A stretch of DNA of 64,000 nucleotides, taken from positions 3,460,001 to 3,524,000 of the forward strand of contig NZ_CP109171.1 of the NCBI RefSeq assembly GCF_036246005.1, given 5' to 3'. This document shows, in pieces, positions 45,189 through 53,301 of this stretch. Position 1 is the first letter of the stretch. The number at the start of each line of letters is the position of its first letter. The translations under genes and the position numbers were made by a program. The stretch is from Streptomyces sp. NBC_01723. GTDB lineage: Bacteria; Actinomycetota; Actinomycetes; Streptomycetales; Streptomycetaceae. The notes under the pieces are model-generated. The model did no database searches, was not told the DNA's origin, and worked only from the letters and a program-made list of their open reading frames with translations.

Positions 45189-46847
45189 GTGAAGCACTGG
45201 CGGGCCCTGGCAGTCCTCGGTACGGCCCAGTTCCTGATGGTTCTGGACACCTCCGTGATGAACGTGTCGATCAGCCAGTTGGTCGAGGACTTCGACACGG
45301 AGGTCACCGCCATCCAGGCCGTCATCACCCTGTACGCGCTGGTCATGGCGGCGTTCATGCTCATCGGTGGCCGGCTCGGGGACATTCTGGGCCGGCGCCG
45401 CATGTTCCTCGCGGGACTGGCCGTGTACGGGGTCGGCTCGGCCGTGACGGCCGTGGCGCCCACGCTGTGGGTCCTCACGCTGGGCTGGTCCGTCGTCGAA
45501 GGGCTCGGGGCCGCCATGGTGCTGCCGGCCATGGCCGCGCTGGTCGCGGAGGCGTACCGCGGACGGGACCGGGCCGTCGCCTACGCGGTCATCGGCGGGC
45601 TCGCCGGCGCCGGGATCGCGGTCGGCCCGCTGCTGGGCGGCTGGATGACGACCTACCTCACCTGGCGGCTGGTCTTCGCCGGTGAGGTACTCGTCGTCGT
45701 GGCCGTGCTGCTGTGCCGACGGGTGATCGCGACGCCCGCCCCGGCCGCGAAACGCCCCCGGCTGGACGGGCTCGGCGCGGCGCTCTCCGCCGCCGGGCTG
45801 GGGCTGGGCGTGCTCGGGGTGCTGCAGAGCAGCACCTGGGGCTGGGTCGAGCCCCGCAACCCTCCCTTCACCGTCCTTGGCTTCTCCCCCACCCTGTTCG
45901 TCGTCGGCGCCGGAATCGCCGTGCTGGCCCTGTTCCGGGGATGGGAACGGCGGCGGGAGACCCGGGGCGCCGACCCTCTGGTGCATCTGTCCCTGCTGGG
46001 CAGGCCCGTACTGCGGGCCGGTCTGACGACGCTGCTCAGCCAGAACCTCATCCTCCTCGGCCTGTTCTTCGCCATCCCGCTCTACCTCCAGGTGGTGCAG
46101 GGCTTCAACGCCTTCCAGACAGGGCTGCGCCTGCTGCCGGTGTCGGCCACCATGCTGGTGACCTCCCTGTGCGGGTCCGCGCTGGGGCGCAGGATGGGAC
46201 CGCGCCGGGTGGTGCGGCTGGCCCTGGTGATTCTCGCCGCGGCCGTGGTGTGGCTGCTGGCCACGATCGACCCGGTCATCGACGACGCGCAGTTCGCCGG
46301 GGCCATGGCCGTGCTGGGCGTGGGCGTCGGTCTGCTCGCCTCGCAGCTCGGCAACGTCGTGCAGTCCGGTGTCGGTGAGGAGGAGCGCAGCGAGGCCGGA
46401 GGGCTGCAGTTCACGGCCCAGAATCTGGGCTCGTCGCTGGGCACCGCGCTCATCGGCTCGATCCTGGTCGGCGCCCTGGCAGGCGCCTTCACCACCCAGG
46501 TCGCGGACGACCCCCGGCTGTCCCCGGCCGCCCGGGACGAGGTCGGGGTCCGTCTGGAGGCCGGCATCACCTTCGTCCCGACCGAGCAGGTGCGTTCCGC
46601 GGCCGAGGAGGCCGGGCTGCCGCCGTCCGAGGTCGACGCCGTGGCGGACTCCTACGCCTCCGCCCAGTTGGACGGGCTGAAGGCGGCGATCCTGGCCACG
46701 GGCGGCATCGCGCTCGCGAGTTTCCTGGTCACCGCGCGTCTTCCGACCGCCCGGGCAGGCCGCCCGCCCGAACCCGAACCCGTTGCCGGGCCCCGGACAA
46801 CCGGGCCGGTCGGACCGACGGGCCGAGCGTGGAGGAGACACAGGTGA
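45189..46847 (+). CDS. MFS drug efflux transporter, DHA2 type
   Basis: 552 residues with about 14 transmembrane segments. Motif A GGRLGDILGRRRM follows TM2, and LDTSVMNVSI in TM1 and GPLLGGWM in TM5 are DHA2 hallmarks. It would extrude cationic or amphiphilic drugs with protons. GTG 45189 is preceded by GAGGTGAGAC. Its stop overlaps the next gene's GTG. Confidence 0.93.
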   Translation: MKHWRALAVLGTAQFLMVLDTSVMNVSISQLVEDFDTEVTAIQAVITLYALVMAAFMLIGGRLGDILGRRRMFLAGLAVYGVGSAVTAVAPTLWVLTLGWSVVEGLGAAMVLPAMAALVAEAYRGRDRAVAYAVIGGLAGAGIAVGPLLGGWMTTYLTWRLVFAGEVLVVVAVLLCRRVIATPAPAAKRPRLDGLGAALSAAGLGLGVLGVLQSSTWGWVEPRNPPFTVLGFSPTLFVVGAGIAVLALFRGWERRRETRGADPLVHLSLLGRPVLRAGLTTLLSQNLILLGLFFAIPLYLQVVQGFNAFQTGLRLLPVSATMLVTSLCGSALGRRMGPRRVVRLALVILAAAVVWLLATIDPVIDDAQFAGAMAVLGVGVGLLASQLGNVVQSGVGEEERSEAGGLQFTAQNLGSSLGTALIGSILVGALAGAFTTQVADDPRLSPAARDEVGVRLEAGITFVPTEQVRSAAEEAGLPPSEVDAVADSYASAQLDGLKAAILATGGIALASFLVTARLPTARAGRPPEPEPVAGPRTTGPVGPTGRAWRRHR

Positions 46848-47377
46848 CCGCGGGCGAGACCAGGGCCGGACGGTCTGCGGACCGGCGGGAGCGGCGGGCC
46901 GCACACCGGGCCCACGCGGACTACACAGGCGGTGTCTACGGCTCCATGCTCGCGGCCTCCGTCGTGATCGGCGCCGGCACCCTGGGCTCGTTCCCCCGCG
47001 CCGAACTGGTTCTGCTGCTGTTGCTCACCAGCCTGGTGTTCTGGATCGCCCACGTCCACGCCGAGTTGTTCGGAGCGCGTCTCGCGCGGCGCACTCCGGA
47101 CCGTCGGGTGATCCTGCGTGTGTGCCGCGAGGAGTGGCCGATCGTGAAGGCCGCCGTGCCTCCGGCCGCGGCGATCGCCGTCAGTCCCGTGCTGGGGCTG
47201 GACGTCCAGGGCACCCTGTGGCTGGCGCTGTCCGTCGCCGTCGCCGGACAGGTGGGCTGGTCCGTCGCCGCGGCGCACCGCGCGGGCGCCTCGCGACGGC
47301 TGGTGGCCACCACCGCGACGGTCAACGTACTCCTCGGTCTGGTGATCGTCGTCGTCAAGATCGCGGTGACGCACTGA
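46844..47377 (+). CDS. conserved membrane protein, four-TM
   Basis: 177 residues: a charged N-terminus, four hydrophobic segments (SMLAASVVIGAGTLGSF, LVLLLLLTSLVFWIAHVHAE, AAAIAVSPVLGL, LLGLVIVVVKIAV). No family known to me. GTG 46844 overlaps the MFS stop as GTGA and has GGAGG 8 nt upstream, so it is coupled to the transporter. Confidence 0.8.
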   Translation: MTAGETRAGRSADRRERRAAHRAHADYTGGVYGSMLAASVVIGAGTLGSFPRAELVLLLLLTSLVFWIAHVHAELFGARLARRTPDRRVILRVCREEWPIVKAAVPPAAAIAVSPVLGLDVQGTLWLALSVAVAGQVGWSVAAAHRAGASRRLVATTATVNVLLGLVIVVVKIAVTH

Positions 47378-47401
47378 AAGCCACGGGCACTGCGGCCGGA
47401 G

Positions 47402-47418
47402 TCACCTGCACCGGGTGA
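47402..47418. promoter_or_regulatory. TCACCT-N5-GGGTGA operator-like site
   Basis: One mismatch from the perfect 17-bp repeat at 49884 and 50870, and about 100 bp upstream of GTG 47519. Confidence 0.5.
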
Positions 47419-47518
47419 GGGCGCCGGAGGGCGACGAGGCGCAGGATCGTCAGCGAGAACACCGTCCGCCCCGAAGCCCCGGACGGCGTCCCGAGCCCGT
47501 CCGGTGGAAGGACCGCTC

Positions 47519-47716
47519 GTGCGCTACGAGATCCGTATCGAGGGACACCTGTCGGAGACGCTGGCCAACGCGTTCCCGGAACTGGAGCACGTCGTCATGT
47601 CCGGCCAGACCGTCCTGTTCGGCACAGTGATCGACGAGGCCCATCTGTACGGGTTGCTCACCCGCTGCCAGTCACTGGGCCTGCGCGTCATGGAGATGCG
47701 GCAGCTTCCACAATGA
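47519..47716 (+). CDS. small conserved protein, 65 residues
   Basis: The sequence MRYEIRIEGHLSETLANAF then LGLRVMEMRQLPQ resembles a small ferredoxin-like alpha/beta fold seen beside stress genes in actinobacteria (from memory, unnamed). GTG 47519 follows GGAAGGACCGCTC. Compact, with no Cys pair or signal. A role as a regulatory or scaffold peptide is possible. Confidence 0.72.
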   Translation: MRYEIRIEGHLSETLANAFPELEHVVMSGQTVLFGTVIDEAHLYGLLTRCQSLGLRVMEMRQLPQ

Positions 47717-47765
47717 CGCCGACCGGCGGTGTGTGCCGGGCCGGCTCGCCGTTCCCGGGTCGGCC

Positions 47766-49175
47766 TCACAACCGGGCGGCCGTAACCCTGCCGGAGCTGC
47801 AGGCCGCCCGCAGGGCTTCATGGTCGCGTTCGTTCTGGTCGGCGTAGGACTGGGCGAACTCGGTGAGCGCGCGGTCGAAACGGTCGCTGCCACCCAGATA
47901 CGCGGCGAGCGCGACGGGGTCGCCGGAGCGGGCGTGGGCCCGCGCAAGGCAGGCCCCGCACAGCCGGGCGAAGAGGGAGAGCAGGTCGGGTCCCATGGTC
48001 TCCGGCCGCGCGATGCCCTTCCAGTCCCACAGCTGGCGCACGTAGAAGTCCCGGCCCTTTCCGTCGAGGCCGGTGACGTGCGTCCAGCCGAGGAAGATGT
48101 CGCTGGTGGTCTGGATCAGGCGTTGGCCGGTCACGACCCTGCGCCCCTGGTTGTCGTGGCGTTCGCCGCCCGTGTGGGCCGCCAGCACCGATTCCGAGGC
48201 TTCCTTGGCCTGGAGCAGCAGGGGGTCGTCGTCGTCCCTGCCGAGCAGGAGCAGGACCCAGCAGCGGGTGCCGACGCTGCCGACACCGACCACCTTGCGA
48301 GCCATGTCCACCAGACGGTAGTGACGCAGCAGGTGCCGGCGCTCGGGCGGCAGGGACCGTGCGTAGCCGTTCACGAGGGACCGCAGTTCCTCCTCCCGGC
48401 CGGCCTCGGCCGGGTCGGTGAGCAGATCGCCGAGCGGGGTGATCAGCGGCGGGTCGGGGGTGATGCGCCGGCCTTCGGCCGTGACGCGGGTGAGCTTCGC
48501 GAACGCTCTCGTGTGGGTACGTGTGCGTGCTTTCACAGCAGCGTCCCTGAGCCGGTGCTCCGCTTTCCCCGCGGCCTCCGTCGCCAGCAGTTGCCGTACG
48601 TGGTCGGCGTCCTCCTGGGCGTACCAGATGTCCAGGGTCGGCATCCCGGCGAACTCCCGCATGCGCTCCCGGTAGGCCCGCACACAGGCCCGTACGGTGC
48701 GGTTCTGCTCCTTGGTCGAGAAGCCGTTCGCCCGGGCCGCGATCACGAACCCGGCCGCAAGACGTTTGACGTCCCATTCGAAAGGGCCGGGCAGCGTCTC
48801 GTCGAAGTCGTTGATGTCGAAGACGAGGCGACGCTCCGGTGAGGCCAGCAGCCGGAAGTTCAACGGGTGCGCGTCCCCGCACAGCTGAACCTGGAGTCCG
48901 CTGCTGGGCAGGGGCGCCAGGTCCGCCGCCATGATCGCCGCCGCACCGCGATAGAAGCGGAACGGCGACTCCAGCATGCGTCCGTAACGGATCGGCACCA
49001 AGGCCGGGACGCGCTCACCGGACTGGCGCTCCAGCAGGTCGACCGGGTCGCTCCTCCGTTGCCCCGTCTCGTACCAGCCGTGGCACGAACGCGAGGCCCG
49101 CTTACGGGCCTTCCTGCCGTACGCGGCTCGCTCGGCCGGCGGCAGGGCGGCGGTGAAGGCGCTGGGTATCGTCAT
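47766..49175 (-). CDS. DUF2252 protein, kinase-like fold
   Basis: 469 residues. The APH/kinase-like motifs are CGDAHPLNFR (catalytic loop) and FDINDFDETLPGPFEWD (metal loop). The family's substrate is unknown. ATG 49175 has GGAGG 7 nt upstream. The upstream potassium channel gene overlaps by 4 nt (ATGA), so the two are coupled; a channel regulated by a kinase-like partner is an attractive but untested idea. Confidence 0.87.
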   Translation of the reverse strand: MTIPSAFTAALPPAERAAYGRKARKRASRSCHGWYETGQRRSDPVDLLERQSGERVPALVPIRYGRMLESPFRFYRGAAAIMAADLAPLPSSGLQVQLCGDAHPLNFRLLASPERRLVFDINDFDETLPGPFEWDVKRLAAGFVIAARANGFSTKEQNRTVRACVRAYRERMREFAGMPTLDIWYAQEDADHVRQLLATEAAGKAEHRLRDAAVKARTRTHTRAFAKLTRVTAEGRRITPDPPLITPLGDLLTDPAEAGREEELRSLVNGYARSLPPERRHLLRHYRLVDMARKVVGVGSVGTRCWVLLLLGRDDDDPLLLQAKEASESVLAAHTGGERHDNQGRRVVTGQRLIQTTSDIFLGWTHVTGLDGKGRDFYVRQLWDWKGIARPETMGPDLLSLFARLCGACLARAHARSGDPVALAAYLGGSDRFDRALTEFAQSYADQNERDHEALRAACSSGRVTAARL

Positions 49176-49804
49176 GGTCCGGCCTCCGGTTCTTCCACGG
49201 GCCCGGCCCCGGAGCTCGGCGCAGCCGTCGGCTCCCGGCGCCGGCGGTTCAGCCCCGCCTGCACCGCGCTCGCGAGCACTCGGGCGGCGACACCGACGAG
49301 CAGCAGCCCTCCCGCCATCTGCGCCATCGTGAGCACCCGCCCCGTCTGAGAGCGGGCCGTGATGTCGCCGAAGCCGACGGTGGCGAACGTGGTCAGGGCG
49401 AAGTACAGCGCGTCCGTCCTGTTCAGCGGCTCGCTGAACGAGCCGGGCGCGGAGCGCTCCAGCAGGTAGTAGGAGCCGGCGAAGAGGACCAGGAAGAGCA
49501 CCAGCGTCGCGGCCAGTCCCTCGACGGCTCTCAGACGCGGATGAGGGGAACGCGCGATGGCCCGCACTTCCCAGCAGAACACCAGGAGGACCACGAGCAG
49601 GCCGCACACCAGCAGCACCGACGTACCGGCCGTGAGCCGCTCGTCCAGGGGCAGCAGGTAGTAGGCGGTGACGAGCCCGACGGCGACGGACACAGCGCGC
49701 GCGACCGCGACCGCGCCGGCGGCTCGGCGAGAACGGAGCCCGCCACGTGGGGGCGGTCCAGACGAGGTGCGGCCCCCGCTGCCTCCCGAGGTCGTATCGC
49801 TCAT
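49172..49804 (-). CDS. two-TM-pore potassium channel
   Basis: 210 residues with four hydrophobic segments. The last two flank a selectivity filter TTFATVGFGD, the K+ channel signature. No RCK/TrkA domain follows; the C-tail is about 35 disordered residues. It probably conducts K+ or sets membrane potential under stress. Confidence 0.9.
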   Translation of the reverse strand: MSDTTSGGSGGRTSSGPPPRGGLRSRRAAGAVAVARAVSVAVGLVTAYYLLPLDERLTAGTSVLLVCGLLVVLLVFCWEVRAIARSPHPRLRAVEGLAATLVLFLVLFAGSYYLLERSAPGSFSEPLNRTDALYFALTTFATVGFGDITARSQTGRVLTMAQMAGGLLLVGVAARVLASAVQAGLNRRRREPTAAPSSGAGPVEEPEAGP

Positions 49805-49883
49805 CTCACGTCTCTTCGTCTCGTCCGGGCCCGTGGGCGGATGTTCCCGAATCCCACCTCACTGCCTCGCCGGCAGGCCGGGA

Positions 49884-49900
49884 TCACCCCTCACGGGTGA
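49884..49900. promoter_or_regulatory. perfect TCACCC-N5-GGGTGA operator-like site
   Basis: A 17-bp interrupted palindrome in the divergent region between the K+ channel and HdeD-like genes, 115 bp upstream of ATG 50015 and 80 bp upstream of the channel start. Confidence 0.65.
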
Positions 49901-50014
49901 CCCCGGCCCCCAGCGCCGGCCCTGACCCTGGAACGGACACGTACGAGTCGGGCGCTCACCGACCGCCCCCATCGGGCGGTCCGGCGACGACCGGCCGGTC
50001 CACGAGGAGGCGCC

Positions 50015-50674
50015 ATGACCGTGCCCCGAGACGCGGCGGAACCTCCCGGCCGGGGTGGCGGGCCCGGCAGGGCGGTCCCGGGAGCCGTGGACGACCCTGC
50101 GCACGTCCTCACCCGGCTCGGCCGATCCTGGACCTGGCTCATGGGATCGGCCGTCGCCACGCTGGTCCCGGGCGTCCTGGTCCTGGTCTGGCCGGAGGCG
50201 ACCCTGCATGTCCTGGCCGTCCTCATCGGTCTGTACCTGCTGCTGACCGGTGTGTTCCGGTTCGTAGCCGTCTTCGCGCGGGAGGGACACGAGCGGCTGC
50301 CCGGGCTCCTGCTGGCCGTGCTGTACGTGCTGGCCGGGGTGCTGTGTCTGCGCAACCCGCTACAGACCATCGCCGCGCTGTCGCTGATCGTCGGCATGGT
50401 ATGGCTGGTGTCCGGCATCCTCACCCTCTACGCCGCCCTGGTCACCGAGAACCTGCCGCACCGCGGCCTCGTCATGGGGATGGCGGTACTCGCGGTCGTC
50501 GCCGGGATCGTCGTCCTCGCGCTGCCCCCGGAATCGGCCCGCGCCCTGACCCGGCTTCTCGGCCTGTGGCTGGTCCTGCTCGGTCTGGCCGAGGCGGTGG
50601 TCGCCCTGGGGTGGCGGTCCGCGTCGCGCGGGGCACGCCCTCCGAAAACAGGCACGCCCGCTGCCATGACCTGA
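50015..50674 (+). CDS. HdeD-family (DUF308) acid-stress membrane protein
   Basis: 219 residues, six hydrophobic segments with the internal repeat of HdeD (WLMGSAVATLVPGVLVLVWP, LLLAVLYVLAGVLCLRNP, GMAVLAVVAGIVVLALPP). HdeD aids acid resistance in E. coli and is a core member of Gram-negative stress-tolerance islands. GAGGAGG precedes ATG 50015. Confidence 0.9.
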   Translation: MTVPRDAAEPPGRGGGPGRAVPGAVDDPAHVLTRLGRSWTWLMGSAVATLVPGVLVLVWPEATLHVLAVLIGLYLLLTGVFRFVAVFAREGHERLPGLLLAVLYVLAGVLCLRNPLQTIAALSLIVGMVWLVSGILTLYAALVTENLPHRGLVMGMAVLAVVAGIVVLALPPESARALTRLLGLWLVLLGLAEAVVALGWRSASRGARPPKTGTPAAMT

Positions 50675-50869
50675 CCGCGGACCGGTGGAAGGAACGTCGA
50701 CGCCCCGACCACCCCGGCCGGATCGCCTGACTCCGGTGGACCTGCGGACCGCTCCCCCGCGGTCCTGGCGGCGGCCGCCGGACCGGCACCTCCGTCGACG
50801 CACCGAACGCCTCATGAACGAGTGCCGTGGTTCCGGGCAGGGCCCCGGCCGGCCGGCCCCGCAGCCAAC

Positions 50870-50886
50870 TCACCCGTGCCGGGTGA
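50870..50886. promoter_or_regulatory. perfect TCACCC-N5-GGGTGA operator-like site
   Basis: TCACCC-GTGCC-GGGTGA, 79 bp upstream of ATG 50965; same arms and spacing as at 49884 with a different spacer, as expected for a protein-binding site. Confidence 0.65.
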
Positions 50887-50964
50887 TGCCGCGCGCTGAG
50901 CCCGGTGACCACCCTGAGGTCAGCACGCAACGACGGCCGGGCACGCCCGGGGCGGAGGACGGAC

Positions 50965-51438
50965 ATGAACGCGCAGACCTTCCTGGCGTACGACTATCCG
51001 CTGCTCAGCATGTTCTGGACCATGCTTCTGGTCTTCCTGTGGATCATGTGGTTCGTCCTGCTCTTCCGAATCATCGGTGACATCTTCCGCGACGACCGGC
51101 TGAGCGGCTGGGCCAAGGCCGGCTGGCTGGTGTTCTGCCTCCTCCTGCCCTTCCTCGGCGTATTCGTCTACGTCATCGCACGCGGGAAGAACATGGGCCA
51201 CCGGGAGACGGCGCACGCCCGCGCCCGTCAGGAGGAGTTCAACGAGTACATCAGGAAAACCGCGAGCGGCGGGCAGCGCACCAGCGTCGACGAACTGGCC
51301 CGGCTCTCCGAGATCCGGGATCAGGGTGCCATCACGGACGAGGAGTTCCAGAGGGCGAAGGAGTTGGTCCTGAGCGGCCACGGCCCGGCGGAACACGCGG
51401 GCCACGCCCCCACCACAACCGGCCCGTCCACCCGCTGA
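50965..51438 (+). CDS. PLDc_N/SHOCT membrane protein
   Basis: 157 residues: two transmembrane segments of PLD-nuclease N-terminal type (FWTMLLVFLWIMWFVLLFRI, AGWLVFCLLLPFLGVFVYVIARG), a linker and a C-terminal SHOCT domain (ELARLSEIRDQGAITDEEFQRAKELVL). SHOCT is an oligomerisation motif. GGAGGACGG precedes the ATG. Common in actinobacterial stress loci, with unknown function. Confidence 0.88.
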   Translation: MNAQTFLAYDYPLLSMFWTMLLVFLWIMWFVLLFRIIGDIFRDDRLSGWAKAGWLVFCLLLPFLGVFVYVIARGKNMGHRETAHARARQEEFNEYIRKTASGGQRTSVDELARLSEIRDQGAITDEEFQRAKELVLSGHGPAEHAGHAPTTTGPSTR

Positions 51439-51467
51439 CCATCCGCACGCCACGAACCGAGGCGCAC

Positions 51468-51914
51468 ATGACCGCCACACACCCCCGGCCGACACACTCG
51501 TCGAGGCAGGCGTGGGCGACCGGCCTGACCGTCTTCGCCGCCGTCATGCTCCTGCTCGTCGGCCTCCTCGACATCCTCCGGGGGATCATGGCCATCGCCG
51601 AGGACGACGTCTTCGTCACCACGCCCGACTACGTCTTCCAGTTCGACCTCACCAGCTGGGGCTGGATCCACCTCGTCCTGGGCGTACTCGCTGTGATCAT
51701 CAGCGCCGGGCTGCTCAAGATCGCGACATGGGCGCGCGTGTCCGGCGTGGTCATCGCCGCACTCGTGATCCTCGCCAACTTCCTCTCCATGCCGTACTAC
51801 CCGCTGTGGTCCGTCGTGATGATCACCATGTCGGGCTTCATCATCTGGGCCCTGAGCGTGATCAAGCCCGGCGGCAACCTCTACGACCTGTCCGGGGAAC
51901 GCACCCCGGACTAG
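51468..51914 (+). CDS. DUF7144-type four-TM membrane protein
   Basis: 148 residues with four hydrophobic segments and the family feature DLTSWGWIHLVLGVL, then YYPLWSVVMITMSGFIIWAL. The function is unknown. It follows the SHOCT gene by 29 nt on the same strand, so it is probably co-transcribed. Confidence 0.83.
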   Translation: MTATHPRPTHSSRQAWATGLTVFAAVMLLLVGLLDILRGIMAIAEDDVFVTTPDYVFQFDLTSWGWIHLVLGVLAVIISAGLLKIATWARVSGVVIAALVILANFLSMPYYPLWSVVMITMSGFIIWALSVIKPGGNLYDLSGERTPD

Positions 51915-52115
51915 ACGTGTGACAGAGCGAAAGAGCGACACGTGGGTGCACGAGGCACGGACACGAGCCGGCAGCGCGGGAGCGGCGTACCGCCCGCGGC
52001 CGAGGGCGGCACCGCTCTCGCCCGCATCTCCCTGCTGCTGTGGTCCCTCCCGTGGCGCGACCCGTGCCCCCCGAGGGAACGCTGGACTTGGGGGCAATGA
52101 GATGGAGAGACACCC

Positions 52116-52379
52116 ATGACTCAGGCAACCACAGACAAGGCGCACAAGTCATTCCTTTCCCGCCCCACTGTCCGCCGCCTCATACCCTTCACCCTGATCA
52201 CCGCGATCGCTCTCATCTTCATCTTCGAGAACCGTTCGAGTGTCGAGATCCGCCTCCTCATCCCCATGGTGACCATGCCGCTGTGGGGTGCCCTCCTGAT
52301 CGCCTGGGCCCTCGGCATCCTCGCCTGTGTCTTCACCGTGCGCCGACGGTCGAACCGGCACGCACGACGACAGGGGTGA
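52116..52379 (+). CDS. LapA/DUF1049-like small membrane protein
   Basis: 87 residues with two transmembrane segments (FTLITAIALIFIFENRSSVEIRL, LWGALLIAWALGILACVFTV) separated by the typical LapA loop, which in E. coli helps assemble LPS; in actinobacteria the role is unknown. GGAGAG precedes ATG 52116. It is the last gene before attachment copy 3. Confidence 0.85.
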   Translation: MTQATTDKAHKSFLSRPTVRRLIPFTLITAIALIFIFENRSSVEIRLLIPMVTMPLWGALLIAWALGILACVFTVRRRSNRHARRQG

Positions 52380-52396
52380 CGCCACGGTCCACGCGG

Positions 52397-52486
52397 GCGG
52401 GTGTCGCAGGTTCGAATCCTGCCGGGGGCACCAGTTCAGAAGGGGCCCACCCCCGAAATTTCGGGGGTGGCCCCCTTCTGACATCC
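52397..52486 (+). repeat. attachment-site copy 3 with terminator
   Basis: 37 bp of the tRNA-Arg 3' end (52397-52433, to CCA) followed by the same kind of hairpin as copy 1 (52438-52479). The shared block with copy 1 ends after CTTCTGACA in both. It marks the right end of the tandem island. Confidence 0.9.
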
Positions 52487-52773
52487 ACGTCTGACATCAA
52501 CGCGGGCCGGTATCCAGCCGCCGAAGATGCGCTCGGGTTCGTAGGCCGACTCGCGTCCCTGGTCGAGGGTGGTGACGGGCGTGGTCTCCTCGTAGGAGAC
52601 GCGCACCAGCCGCACCGCGTGCTGGGCCCTCTTCGCTGAGGGTGCGTGGGCGATAGCCGGGGCCGCCGGAGCAGCTCTTGTGGAAGCGCACACCGACGTC
52701 CGTCTGTGGCGCGCACCTCGCCTACGCCGACGCATCCTGAAGATCGTCTGCCGTAGCGAGTCTGCGGCATCTG
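52487..52773. other. gene-poor stretch right of the island
   Basis: No full gene. The minus strand has an open stretch (AVRLVRVSYEETTPVTTLDQ and onward) that runs into copy 3 and looks like the tail of a truncated gene, but I cannot name it. Confidence 0.45.
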
Positions 52774-53301
52774 ATGGGGACGTGGGTGACAGCGACCTGG
52801 TCCGAGGAGCAGTGTGCGGGGATCGAGGTCGTGGACGGAAGGGTCGTCGTGAGTCCCGGCGCGTACCCAAGCGGCCCCGCCGCATCGCGCGGATCCTGGC
52901 CAACGCCCTGGACGCCGCGGCCGGACCGGGCTGGAACGCCGACACGGACTCCGACGTCCGTCTCCAGGACGTGCCGCTCACCAACCGGCGCCCACATGTC
53001 GTGGTCTACCGCGCGGAGACCATCGACGTGACACCCACCCGCCCCGAGCAACGTGCTGCTGGTGGCCGAGATCGTCTCGCCGGGGTCGGAGACCGCCGAG
53101 CGCCGCGTGAAGGTGGACCAGTTCGCCGAGGCCGGCGTCGCCTTCCATTGGCGCATCGAGCAGACCGCAACGGGCGTGCCGCTGATCCACACCTACGTCC
53201 TCGACCCGGCGACCAGCAGCTACCGGACCAGCGACATGTTCACCGGTGTCGTCAGGGTTGCCGCTCCCTTCGCCGTGGAGATCGATCTCGGCCGGCTCTG
53301 A
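52774..53301 (+). pseudogene. Uma2-family restriction-endonuclease-fold gene, frameshifted
   Basis: Three pieces in alternating frames form one Uma2 protein: a start near 52774 (EEQCAGIEVVDGRVVVSPG), a middle in another frame (RRIARILANALDAAAGPGWNADTD, RPHVVVYRA) and the end back in the first frame (LLVAEIVSPGSETAERRVKVDQFAEAG, RVAAPFAVEIDL). Shifts lie near 52860 and 53040. The nuclease-like E-I-V..K motif is intact but the gene cannot be read through. Its end overlaps the opposing FAD gene by 50 bp. Confidence 0.75.

Noticed and set aside
52333..52770. minus-strand frame containing PAGFEPATPA
   Set aside because: This peptide is the translation of the tRNA 3' end, a common false call.
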